DNA of 64,000 bases from Symsagittifera roscoffensis. Its lineage: Eukaryota; Xenacoelomorpha; Acoela; Convolutidae. Below the pieces are notes generated by a model, which was not told the origin of the DNA, did no database searches, and saw only the letters and a program-made list of their open reading frames with translations. The stretch lies in assembly GCF_963678635.1 (NCBI RefSeq), contig NC_087071.1, positions 13,561,231 through 13,625,230 of the forward strand, written 5' to 3'. A program made the position numbers and the translations under genes. This document shows positions 22,456-32,699 of this stretch, in pieces (the stretch's first letter is position 1; the number at the start of each line of letters is the position of its first letter).

Positions 22456-23239
22456 CCTTTACCTCAGATATCACCTAATGAAGTTGCTTTAAACAAAAAC
22501 CTTAAAAAAATACAGTTTTTCAAGTTCAACAACAAAATATAAGGATCTTGTAAACCACCAAAAAAATAACTAGAAAAAATAACTGTTGCGATTTTCATGA
22601 ACTTACCCATGATGACGATGTTTTATTTTGAAAATAATCCCCTCTCGAGAGAAAATCTTAGATCTACCCCCTGATAACAGCTTAAATTTAATCTAAATTT
22701 GATTTCTGTTGTGTTTTCATGCAGAAGAGCTAATTTATAACCTATTATAACTGAATTTTTTTTCAGATAATATTTTGATAGGAAAAGGGATTATAATCTA
22801 CTATACAACTTATAAGAGATTATAAGAGATTTTCGGAAAAATTGTGAGAACTAGATTTGATGAGATTTTATAAAAAAATTTTGAGAAGTGTTATTTTATA
22901 ATGGATAAGTAGTTAAAACTTCTAAAATTTGCGATTATATCTATTAATAATTTTGCTAAAAGTACGATTAAAGCTATAATATAATCGATCATTTTCTTTT
23001 TTTACTGAGTGCGGGTAACGTTGAAGTGTCCCAAAAGTTATCTGCGAAATTGCCTCTCTCTTACAAAACTCAATTTTGAAACACTTTCTTGATTTAACCC
23101 AGATTTAGCATGAGACCTTATAAGACGAACATAAAATCTTAGATCAAACCTAAGCTCTCTCAAATGGATTTCAAAATGAATAGTTTGTTGCCCGATTAAT
23201 CTTATTCTAATTTAACTCAACTAAATTTTTGAGATTGTT

Positions 23240-23443
23240 TGATGAGCAATTTTCTCGACAAAAAGTTTTTTTTATATAGTACGATACACAGAATTTTATG
23301 CCAAAGCAAGAGAAAATTTTTTCGAAACTTCGACGACATCATTTTAGCAAAATTTATGAAGTTTTGTATGAGTAGTATTTTTCCATAGACTTAATTTCTG
23401 GAATTGTATAATTAGTTTTTTTGGTCTATCGAGGTCAACCCGG
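23240..23443. mobile_element. Truncated member of the CCCGGGTTGACC family
   Basis: The right terminus 'tatcgaggtcaacccgg' and the upstream unit 'tccatagacttaatttctggaattgtataat' match the ends of other copies. The left part is missing, directly beside the right end of the 7-kb inverted repeat. Confidence 0.6.
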
Positions 23444-23679
23444 TGGTTTATTTGGTCAAATATTCGACCAATCAGATTGAGGTAATTTAGAATTTTCAAT
23501 AAAAAGTAGTTTCTGTGCTATTTTTTTTTCTTTATAGATTTGGAGCCTTCTCAGTATATGATAGGGGAATTGTTAAGTTTAGATTTTGAAAAAGTTTACT
23601 TAGCCGCTCTGCGTAATACAAATTGTATTAACCTCTTTTTCGACCGTCTCAGCTAGTTTTTACTCAACGAAATCAACTA

Positions 23680-24491
23680 CCGAGCCGACCTCCTTAGAAA
23701 AAAAACGCTACTCAAACAATTCCATGAAATGAGTGTATGAACAAACACTAGTCATCAAATTTTCATACTTTTTGCTAAAATGGTGTCATCAAATTTTTCA
23801 AAAAAAAATCTTGTTTTGGCATAAAATTCGGTGTTTTGTATTAAATGAATAAGAAAAAACTTTTGTAAAAATTGCTAATCGAACAATTTCCATATATGGA
23901 AATTGTTTGAATAACATTTTTTGATGGCAACAACAATTTTTTTTTTGCGTTTTTGTAACCGCAAAATGAACTTTTTACGCAAACAAACAATTTTCCAAAA
24001 AAATGCAGCATGCAAAATTTAATTTTTTGTGTGCATAACCTTTTGTTGAATAAATTTTTATTGGATGTTTTCTCTTTCGTTTAATTTTTTTTTAAAACGC
24101 AGAAAACTCGTCTGTTTTGTTTGACGTTATCATGTATGCCTTTCCCAACGTCTGATAAACCTAAAATTCAAAATTTAAAAATAGTGATTGTTGGAATTTT
24201 TTGCCAAAGTTTAAAGTTTTGATATTTTCAATATATCACTTGTGTAAGACTGAATTAATAAATTGTAGGCCGTTTGCAATGCATTTTTAATGCAAGACGG
24301 TCAGACCTCTGGTTACTCTACGTTTAAGTAACCAAAATTTTCTTCACTTGTGTTCAGTCACTAACACATCTAAAAAATTTCGAGAAATTGAAATGTGAAT
24401 AGCCAGGTTTTTGTTTTATAAAAAAATGCTTGACATACAATTTCTATATATGAAAATCAAAGATCTTTCATGCAATTCTCTAAACTTATGG
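23680..24491. mobile_element. CCCGGGTTGACC-family element, copy E6
   Basis: The diverged left end 'ccgagccgacctcc' and right end 'ttatggtcaacccggg' enclose landmarks in the E4 order: 'ccgcaaaatgaac', 'gcatgcaaaatttaattttttgtgtgcataac', 'aaaacgcagaaaactcg' and 'cttcacttgtgttcagtcac'. A perfect short palindrome, 'aacaatttccatatatggaaattgtt', lies at about 23886. A further loose terminus, 'ggtcaactcggg', is at about 24528-24538. Non-coding. Confidence 0.75.
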
Positions 24492-24572
24492 TCAACCCGG
24501 GCAATTATGGTCAACCAACAGCATTTTGGTCAACTCGGGCTACTTGTTGTCTCCAACTGTACTTAAACTTAC

Positions 24573-24664
24573 CGGTGTGAAACCAAAACTTGCTATCATT
24601 GATTGTTCCTGGATTTGTTCTAGGCTTTCAATGATTTTACTTTGAATTTTTCGGAATCCCGTCC
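24573..24664 (-). CDS. Possible minus-strand exon of an unknown gene
   Basis: On the - strand a stretch of 92 bases is bounded by an acceptor (...gatgtag) and a consensus donor, GTAAGT. It encodes 30 open codons beginning TGFRKIQSKIIESLEQIQEQ, entering in phase 1 and leaving in phase 0. An amphipathic helix rich in Ile, Glu and Gln is likely. No family was recognised. It could be an exon of a gene nested in the lectin intron, a repeat-borne ORF, or chance. Confidence 0.25.
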
Positions 24665-24785
24665 CTACATCAATTTTTTTTATTTTATTATTTAAAAAAT
24701 TCCATATGGACCGAATGCGTAACGCTAAGGTGTAAGAGGGCGCCCAACAGAGCCGAGGAACAACAATGTCGAAAGAGGCGGGAAT

Positions 24786-24836
24786 AATTTTATAAAATTT
24801 ATAAAATTTATAAAATTTATAAAATTTATGAAATTT
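24786..24836. repeat. 9-bp microsatellite (ATAAAATTT)n
   Basis: About five near-perfect copies of 'ataaaattt'. On the - strand the run reads as repeated Phe-Tyr-Lys triplets, which explains a spurious open stretch there. Confidence 0.9.
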
Positions 24837-25673
24837 TGGAATAATTTTAACGCATTTTCTAAAGAGTGGGAAATTTCTCACGCTAATTAACAAAGAAAGT
24901 CAATCCAAATTTGGCGACAAAATGTCTGCAACTGCAAACTATACAATTATTTTGGCGCCAAAACATCCAAGTTGCAAAAATTTTCTCGCTTAAAATTTTA
25001 AGGGGCCACATAAGATTATAAACGATCGCCGTATATTTTTTGATTGCTGCACTTAATATATTGGAACTTCCTCATTTTTTGGCAGTGTTAATCAAAGTTT
25101 CTTTTTTTGGACCTGTTGAACTAATTTTTTAATCGGAATTGTTGTACTTCGGCACTGTTGTACTGCACATGTGTAAAACAAGCAAAAAAAAACGTTCAAT
25201 AGACTGAGGTTGTTCACCACTTTAAATCCCAATGCATAAAAACTGAAACAGAAAACTTGACAGGGAGGACGAAGAGGAGGTGGAGGGGGTTGTTCAAAAA
25301 CATTTTATATCTTGAGAGCAGCAACTTTTGGCAAATAATCTCTTTTTAGTCTTCTTCCAATGTGATCAAAAGTCATCATCCTTAAAATTTCAGAGATCAA
25401 TTTACATGTGGGATTTTAATCGAGTACGTAAAGCATTATGAGGCCAAACTCTGCACTGGATAGGCGCACATTTTTGAATTGTCTGTTCCTGGATTCCACA
25501 GAAAAGTCTTTAAACATGATGAAATTTGTGTCGGAACGATCAGAGGAAATTGAAGAACAAAAGAAGAACAAAGGGGGTGTCCTGGTTGCGGAATCCTCTT
25601 ACATTTCCCAAAAAGCACAGTTTGACCTCGTGAGGAAGACTGTTATTTTTAATTCAAATTATTTATGCTTTAG

Positions 25674-25823
25674 GGCGAGAGGGGCTAGAGTTTGGGCTCC
25701 GACCACAAGAGACGAACTTCAAGCTGTGCAAACATTTTTGCTGAAAAAATATACATCGCAAAATACCAATGGAACCTTGTACAATCAGTCTCTCAATGGT
25801 ACTTGGATGAGCTATACAGCGAG
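25674..25823 (+). CDS. C-type lectin gene, visible exon 2 (CTLD1 middle)
   Basis: Begins after the acceptor 'atttatgctttag' with one base that completes the Arg codon left by exon 7602-7737 (phase 2), and ends GCGAG|GTGATT (phase 2). The residues ARGARVWAPTTRDELQAVQ have the pattern that follows the third cysteine of a CTLD ('..GG.L..p.t..E..a...fl') and line up with SLSGRVVRPTHYLEVEALE of the second domain. Three N-glycosylation sequons (NGT, NQS, NGT) crowd the last 20 residues, fitting an extracellular loop. The open frame continues upstream to an ATG at 25438, but that part does not look like CTLD and has no matching splice logic, so the acceptor is preferred. The usual WIGL block is not in this exon or in the next one found. 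Confidence 0.65.
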
Positions 25824-26099
25824 GTGATTTTTATCTTTATAGATAGCCTGATTTTATTAGGTTTCGTTTCCTGAAATTTTCCCCACGGCTGATGGCACAC
25901 GGTGGTCCTTCTCTATTGTCAAAATTTAGTTTTATTTTGTTTAGAGTCAGAAATGATTTTTTTTGGGTTACGATATAGGTCCCACACATTTCACAAAAAA
26001 AATTGCACCATTTAAAACCTGCTAAAATTCTATTCACGTATTGTTTCAACAATTTCCAACAATCCAATTTGAATCCAATATTATTGATTATAACGAATT

Positions 26100-26980
26100 A
26101 TAGTCTCTACAAGTTTTTGCAAAATAATTTGCAAAATTTGCAATGTTTCTGCATTACTCTCAGCGTACTCGCACTCTAACCTACTCAATTTAAACCCCGC
26201 CCTCATTTCAACTCCATATGCGTTTGCCCAAACCCTTCCCCACTCCCCTACGTTTATCCCTATCCCATCCCCCTGCTTACTAAAATTTACTTCCAAACCC
26301 AACCTCCCCAAGTTACAGTTCCCCCCAAGTGTGTTTACCAATCGAAAGTGAAGGCGGCGGGGGGTTACTCAGTGTGAACATCACCTATTTGCCCACTTCT
26401 CCGTTTTAACCCCCTCACTCAGTTATTTGTTCCTCCCTTCCCCCCATTTTTTTACCCCGCCCACGTTCAGTAAAATCTCAGAAGAGGTAAATTGAGGAGG
26501 GGCAAACGGGGCGGGGGGGGGGGGCTTTTTGGGGTCAGCTAAGAAATTTAGCAAGAATAGAAAACGTAGAGAAATTTTAAATAAATAAAATCTTATGTGA
26601 AATGTAAAAATTAACGAAACGTAATACGTAGCAACTGCACGAAATAGAAAATGAAATAAATTTGAAAAAATCGTAACTTCTTATAAAATACTTTATATAT
26701 TAATAATCGATTATCATATACAAAAAAAAAATATATTGAAATAGTAAAAAAAATACATTATATCCGATTATCATATATTTTAATGGATTATAATGATTAA
26801 AAAATTTTTATGATTTCAATCCATTCTTAATGGATCCTAATCGATTATAATGGATTAAAGTAAATATAAAAATACTAGGGTTATAATCCATTTTTGATGG
26901 ATTAAAAACATTTTTTTTGTCATTTTGTAGATACAGACTTTGAAATGACAACATTATCGATTATTATCATGGAACTCCAG
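26100..26980. repeat. C-rich block and ATTATAATCGATTAT-motif DNA
   Basis: 26150-26540 is unusually GC-rich for the window, with C runs and 'ccctacgtttatccc', ending in a run of about 13 G (26510-26523). It resembles the C-rich core at 9825-9995. 26690-26976 is a dense set of 'ataatcgattat' and 'attataatgga' motifs ending 'catggaactccagtgcgagg', the same terminus as at 10196-10217. This is probably another non-autonomous element of that family. Confidence 0.5.
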
Positions 26981-27683
26981 TGCGAGGTGTTTATGAAAAA
27001 ATGAAAGGTTTTCAAAATTTGGATTTTTTTACCGTTGTTAGAAAATATCTTGAGTTTTCTTTTCGTTTCATGTTTAATAAGTAAAAAGTGTAGGCTTCGG
27101 GCTGCAACTCGTTTGGATCCCTGTGTTTGGGTAGATGTGTAGTCGTCGTTCAAAAGGGATTTTTTCACTCGGCCAGCGGGTCAAGGCGGAGGGTTTCACT
27201 CTACCAGAGGGGGTCATGAGTTATTAAGATTCATTACGAAAAGGTCAACCAAAAAAGATGCTCAGGTTTTCTATGTCGGAATCCGGAGTGAGGAATAGGT
27301 TGGGCGAGGAGGCTTTTCTTTCAATATTTTGGACCTTAGTTTTCTAACATATTGAAAAGTCATTTGGTAGTGCTTTTTTCCATATATTTTGACTCGGAAG
27401 GTTTCCAAGGTGAACATTTTTGAACAGTGGCTCAGCAAAGAGACCTTGCGAATAAAAGTATATGGGCTATTTCAAGCGTGTTTTTAAAGAAATGGGGTCC
27501 TGAATTGAAAGATTCTCAGAAAAGGACAATAACTGAAGGAGTATACAAGGTGTCGGGACTATACTATTTTGGTTTGATTTGGGCGTAGGAGCTATTTTAC
27601 AATACAATTTGCCAGGATTGCAGATTCGCATGTTTCCTTAGGCTTATGAAAATATTGGTCAAATTCAAATATCTGATTAATCT

Positions 27684-28104
27684 CGATATTTCGGCGGGGT
27701 GGGGTGGGGGGGAGGGGTTGCAGACGCCTTTCCTTTCGGGGATTTATTGCCGACCCAAAGGGTCCCCCTTTTCTAGTATCTTGAGATATCGAGTTTTTGG
27801 CTCACTGACCCCAACAATTTTTCTAAAGGCGCTTTTGTCTCAAATAGATATAATAATTTTTAGGGGGGAGCGCGCGCATAAAAAACGCGTTTTTTGGTCA
27901 AAATTTTCCAAAAAGTGCAAAAAACCGTTTATTTTTTTCAAAAATTGCATGCGGCGCAGAAAATTTGGCAAACATGTGGACTTAATATTGATTTGGTAGA
28001 GCTTAGAAAATCAATTTTGCCGGGCTACAAAAAGATCGACAAATTTTTCGATTTTTTTGACAATCTGCCGCCTCCAATAAATCCTCGATCCACTCCGATT
28101 TCTG
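27684..28104 (-). mobile_element. hAT-type MITE copy, inverted
   Basis: The reverse complement matches the family at 46562-47014: 'ccgacccaaagggtcccc' (27750), 'ggggagcgcgcgcataaaaaacgcgttttttgg' (27865), 'gcggcgcagaaaatttggc' (27951), and 'aatctgccgcctccaataaatcctcgatccac' (28065) equal to its left end. The termini are diverged and no target duplication is seen. Confidence 0.7.
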
Positions 28105-28205
28105 GCATGGCATTTTTTGTAATAATCGTTTTTTCATTGTCTTTTCAAAAATAATAAATTATATAGTTTAAGTGATTAAAACTGGGGTATAAAATTGCGA
28201 GCTAT

Positions 28206-28583
28206 TGGAACCTGATTCAAACTGTATAATATTATTGGTTATAAATTAGATATTTTATCCCTATAAAATATTGAAGACTAACCAATCATACTCCATCTAA
28301 CTAACAACCCACTTATTTGTAAGTGCTGAAACTACTTGTAGTTTCAGCACCAGAGCATTCTGAATTTAACTTACGGCTGAGTTGCCTTTTCCAAGAGACC
28401 AACTCGTATCAAACCAGTAGACTCTAGATCTATTGAGACTAAGAAATATAAGATTAAGATTAAGGTCGGTATTAGACTAAGAAGTTGCACGAATCTATCC
28501 GGCCGAAAATAAGATAGCGTGGCGAGCAGACAGTGTACCTCATCTGAAATTACCCTATGAGTTAGACCATCAAAAACAACTCA
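28206..28583 (+). repeat. 5' LTR of the Gypsy-like element
   Basis: Starts TGGAACC and ends AACTCA (TG...CA). It shares with the other copies 'actaaccaatc.tactccat', a small inverted pair around 'gtgctgaaactacttgtagtttcagcacc', 'aagttgcacgaatctatccgg' and 'gcgagcagac.gtgtacc'. The inverted pair 'ctgaaactac ttg tagtttcag' could form a hairpin in the transcript. Other copies are at 40930-41281, 41730-42101, 54490-54901 (reverse) and, as a fragment, 44351-44430 (reverse). Confidence 0.8.
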
Positions 28584-28585
28584 TC

Positions 28586-28603
28586 TGGTGCGACCAAAAG
28601 TAT
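28586..28603 (+). promoter_or_regulatory. Putative primer-binding site
   Basis: TGGTGCGACCAAAAG begins two bases after the 5' LTR end. It has the TGG that pairs with a tRNA CCA tail. The reverse LTR fragment near 44345 ends with the related TGGTGCAAC. The priming tRNA was not identified. Confidence 0.55.
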
Positions 28604-29737
28604 CGAATAAGACCTTAAGCAATAGATTACTTTAGAACTAACAAAAATAGAATAGACTTAGAGACTAACATTCACAAAAATGTTATACGACAAAAATTTA
28701 ATTGAAATGTCTCTACGACTCAATAGATCAGAGCCATCATTGCGAACAATACGAGAACTCCCTGGTATTCGAAGAAGACCTCGGACAAGAGACGATATAC
28801 GACAACAACGGAACTTACCCATAAGTTTCATGATCGTACGGCAAAAACCAACACAAACTTTTATATTTAGAGTTTTATTAGCAATGAATTTAGATTTTCA
28901 TTTGCAGGCATAGTATAGTTGAAGAAATTTCTTAGCCGATAATTAAAGGCGCTAATCCTTTTATTGTACAAAAACGATTGATAAAAAGGTCTCTAATCGT
29001 TTCCTTAAAAGTGCAGTATGTAAATTGAAAAGATATCTGGAAAGAATGTTTATTAAAAATAAAAAGTAAAAATTAGTTAGTAAATACCCAAAGTTATTAG
29101 TAATATATAAATCGTTTCTTCACCTCCGCTTCATCACCTAAACATAACAAGCAAATCATAAAACACTAACATCATCAAAGGCTAAACCTTTCTACCAATT
29201 AAAACTTTAAATTACTTTAAAAAGGCCTATATTCTAATTTTCACTTTTACTTAAATTAAACCTTTTAAAATAAATAGATCATCAAGGCTTTCCTTGCATC
29301 TCCATTTTATTTTTATACCAATTAATTTTTAAATCTTTAAATTATATCTTGATCATCAAGGCTTATACTTGGATCAAATAGAACAATTTCGTTCTCCCCA
29401 CCCATTAACATAGTGTTTAACGACCTAAAACGTCAATTCACTATCCAACCCATTCTACGACCAGGATTAACAGAGTTTTTCAATATCATTAACCATTCTA
29501 ATAAAGATAAACAGTGAAAACTTCGGTTATTCATCCTTCACTTGATCCCCCCCCTTACCTCACCCAGGATATTACTTAAACTTAGTAAGTTTAAAATAGT
29601 ATATAACGAACTACTTGTGTTCTAACTATACCTGAGCCTTGTGGATCGATTAACTATTCTCCAACCTTTGATCACAATCATTACCGCTAAGTAAGATTAA
29701 GTAAGTCAATACCTTAACTTAGATTAGCCACGAGAAA
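28604..29737 (+). other. Leader region of the Gypsy-like element
   Basis: A-rich leader. A 77-codon open stretch from the ATG at 28680 (MLYDKNLIEMSLRLNRSEPS, then Arg-rich) could be a small leader peptide or a first exon of a spliced transcript. From about 29390 coding-like pieces in changing frames appear (for example FNDLKRQFTIQPILRPG), so the first gag-side ORF may once have started here. Frames are broken now. Confidence 0.4.
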
Positions 29738-30226
29738 GTGACAATCATTCTTCGAAATCGATATATGCTTTTCTCTCCAACCCTAAAAAACAAAACCCAA
29801 GCTAAGCTAACCCAAAAAAACGTAAGGACTAACAGTTTAAGCACTCTAGAAATCACTAATCCAAATATTGCATCCATCATCCTAAACCCTATGTCACTAG
29901 ACATTTTAGGAAATAAATTAACAACCATATTACACAACTGTGAAATAAACAACGAAAAATTTGATCTCGCACTCACTTCACACAATCAATCAACAGTATA
30001 TATTAGAACCAAACGACAAACAATCAAAAGAAAATTTTTAAGCATACAAAGACAAATTACACGAAAAAGATTTTCAAAACAAAGAAAGGAATCAGAAACA
30101 AGTCATTTACAAGAACTTTATAGATTAAAAAACTCAATAAATAAGAACTACCCAGTTAATAATCGATTGTTTTTTCTGACTCACAAACCACATCACATTC
30201 ATCAATACAAGGAAAAAGAAGAATAA
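29738..30226 (+). pseudogene. Gag-side accessory ORF remnant 1
   Basis: A 162-codon open stretch. Its middle reads LNPMSLDILGNKLTTILHNC, followed by a basic part with RTKRQTIKRKFLSIQRQITR. The visible first codon is GTG, so the real start is lost or upstream. No known domain was recognised. Its position before the gag core and its Lys/Arg-rich character suggest a nucleic-acid-binding structural protein of the element. Ends before a short gap to the next ORF. Confidence 0.4.
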
Positions 30227-30318
30227 AAAACTTATACAAAAACAAACCAAAACGACTATACAATAGGAACCAACCAATAAAACACATAGAGTTACATATT
30301 GACAGTCAAAAACACATA

Positions 30319-31553
30319 AATGAGTACAAATGAAGAGGCTGAGGATGAAAACTCTATCCTCCCATTTATCATCATTTCCCTCACTGATGATAGAGGACAA
30401 AACAAAATTTTATCAAAATTTAATAGCAAATTTGTTTAAAAAAGGAATTAGCCCATGCAGAGCAGAATTTCCAGAAGTAACAATAAAAAGAAAAATTGTA
30501 GACCTCTACCTCAAAGGAATATGCACACTATCACAGCAGTACAGAATCTATACCATAGAATTACAGAGCCCAAGAACATTTCAAGGTAAGTATCTACTTC
30601 AAACAGATGACGTAGATATAAAATTTTCAAAAGTATTCACAGAATATATAAAAAGTATACAGCACAAAAATTCACAAAGAGCGAATTCAATGTTCACTAA
30701 CGAAGTATTTCGAATAGTTTATATCTATTTATCTATATTAGAAAAACCAGAATCTCAAGGAATTTCACCAGTTCAGACATCAAAACATACAACTGTAAGA
30801 CATGAAATCACAATATTTTTCAAATATTTAAACGCATTCCGTGAAAACTTAACCATCAACGACTTTTCACAAAACGATAAACACGATTTACAAAAAATCT
30901 TAGCATGGTTCATCATAGATAAGTTCACACATAATCTTGATTTATTTTCACAAGCAAGAAAAATTTTCAGACCCCAAAATTTAACAGATGATACAGCATA
31001 AGCAGGAGATTAGGATTATGTTTGGGACTCTGAATGGTCTCATCCATTATTTATTAACATACCAACAGATAATTCAAGTCAAGCAATTAGCACAAAAACT
31101 ATGCACAAAGATTATATTAAGATATACCCACTCACAACTGATGCGACACCTCTAAACTACAATTTATTCCTACCCGATAGAACACGAAATAATACCCTTA
31201 ATTCAACTGTCATACAACAAGAGAATCTAAATGGAACTAGGAATCTCACACAACAAGATTTTCAAGCATCACCACATCTCACAAATGAAGAAGTAGTTAC
31301 CACAGTAGTAACAACAGCACAACAAATTATTTCACCAATACATCCAAACCTTAAAACTCCAAGACCAAAAAACCCAATTTTACCACAGGTAACACTACAA
31401 TCTACGGTTAAACCCACCATTGAACCAAGATACCCACACGTGAGCGATCAACCATTTAGACCAATGATGAAACCGATACAAAAACAAAGAACATTCACTA
31501 GAAAAAACTTTGCAGAACACAAAATTTTCGACAACCATCAACAACTACAGTAA
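30319..31553 (+). pseudogene. Gag-side accessory ORF remnant 2
   Basis: An ATG at 30319 opens MSTNEEAEDENSILPFIIIS, then the frame changes and continues as the 30330-31001 open stretch, with SPRTFQGKYLLQTDDVDIKF and IAWFIIDKF-type blocks near its end ('LAWFIIDKFTHNLDLFSQAR'). After an in-frame break it continues at 31101-31553, a Thr/Pro/Gln-rich segment. One frameshift and at least one stop separate the pieces. No known domain was recognised. This is probably the N-terminal part of an unusually long gag polyprotein. Confidence 0.45.
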
Positions 31554-31825
31554 ATTTTGTTGATTACCCAAGTATTTCAAAGACCAAAGTGAAAATTATC
31601 CATTTTTCCAATAAAAATAGAATTAATGAATAAAACCAAGGAAAACACAAAACACCTTACTATACACCTAATTACCTATCATCAGATGATGATGATCATT
31701 AACAACCAGATATTTTTGCACCATATACACAAGAATACCGTGCAAAACCACCTAGACCAAATCAAGCATCCCAAAATACAAATCTTTATCCACAAAACAT
31801 AGCTAATACACAAAATCACCAACCC

Positions 31826-32659
31826 TTGCAAACGCAAAACCCAACCTATACACCATCATATCAACCAATACAAAGGCAAAACCTAGTAAACACTGATTAT
31901 TATCAACCAACACACCAACACAATTGCAAAATGAAATCCCTTAACACTATTGCTTACAACAACACGAAATCAAAAAAGTCAACTCACAATTTTTTCACAA
32001 ATGTCAAACGCCGCAGAATCACTACAGATGACTATGAATCCATACCTCATGGGTGGATCATCAATACAATCAAACAAGCCATTGATGGTATTCACTGGCA
32101 CAGATTTTGAAAGTTCTGTAGAAAATTATTTAAATGCAGTCACAGCAAATTTAATTTTGAATATAGGACCTGAACCCATAACTACGCCACTTCACCAGAA
32201 TTGGATACATAGACGCACAGCGTCAATACAAGCCACACTTGATGGCGCAGCTCAAAAATGGTTTTCAGTTCTACCTATAGAAATAAAATCAGATTGGAAA
32301 AGACTCAGACAAGAATTGTCAAAAATGTTTGATTCAGAAAGAAACAAACAACATCAAAGAGTCTTATGTAATGAAATTCTTAGACTACCAAAAAAAAGAT
32401 CGCATAACTAGCAGTAATGATCGAAACACTAGTTCGAAAAGCATACTCACTAAATACTCATGATTTTAAAAACACAAAAATCACAGAAATTTTAACGATG
32501 ACCCTAACACCTCAATTACGAAAACTAGCAATTAAAAAGAGAGCAGCACATCCTTCCTCAATTCGAGAACGAGATCTAGATTTCAGAAAACTAGTAGATA
32601 AACTAGAACAAGCAGAAATCACTATGAGACTAGAAGAAACAGAAAATCTCAAATTATGA
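31826..32659 (+). pseudogene. Gag capsid-like core of the Gypsy-like element
   Basis: Three frame-shifted pieces (31826-32110, 31950-32411, 32417-32659) together give a capsid-like core. A Tyr/Gln/Pro-rich lead comes first, then PLMVFTGTDFESSVENYLNA and a helical part with WFSVLPIEIKSDWKRLRQEL, a pattern typical of Ty3/Gypsy gag ('F.G......w......'). The last piece has HDFKNTKITEILTMTLTPQL and a C-terminal coiled stretch. Capsid proteins assemble particles that enclose the element's RNA. Two frame changes, near 32030 and 32400, break it. Confidence 0.65.
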
Positions 32660-32699
32660 TACGTTAATAATATTCAAACAACAACACAAATAAAAAATA

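Larger units (their letters stand above)
16211..23222. repeat. 7-kb nested inverted repeat
   Basis: The left end (16211, 'agttgagttgaattaggtt', then 'aagattaatcgggc') is matched in reverse complement at the right end (23190-23222). Pairing continues inward through landmarks: 'gggttaaatcaagaaagtgtttc' (16326) with 23080-23103; 'acccgcactcagtaaaaaaaag' (16414) with 23005-23028; 'agctgttatcagggggcagatc' (16741) with about 22660-22682; and 'ggtggtttacaagatccttatattttg' (17240) with about 22528-22558. The arms then continue into elements E2 (left) and E5 (right). Between them lie E3 and E4, themselves inverted to E2 and E5. The order is flank, E2 forward, palindromic core, E3 reverse, spacer, E4 forward, E5 reverse, inverted flank. 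No transposase is visible. Confidence 0.9.
7738..25673 (+). other. Intron 1 of the C-type lectin gene (17.9 kb, inferred)
   Basis: Inferred from the phase-2 donor AG|GTTTGA at 7738 and the acceptor 'ttatgctttag' ending at 25673. It is almost entirely repeats: a 108-bp tandem array, elements ending in CCCGGGTTGACC, a 7-kb nested inverted repeat, MITE pieces and microsatellites. A - strand exon-like piece at 24573-24664 is listed separately. Stretches not covered by those entries (for example 8967-9480, 11856-13500 and 14240-15078) are AT-rich without recognisable genes. Confidence 0.55.

Noticed and set aside
24540-24893. 117-codon minus-strand open stretch with Phe-Tyr-Lys repeats
   Set aside because: The repeats come from a 9-bp microsatellite; only the short piece with splice-like borders (24573-24664) is kept, with low confidence.
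25438-25673. ATG-started open stretch immediately upstream of the CTLD1 middle exon as part of the lectin
   Set aside because: Its residues do not follow a lectin pattern, its possible donor (CTC|GTGAGG) has the wrong phase, and a clean acceptor at 25673 with correct phase explains the exon without it.
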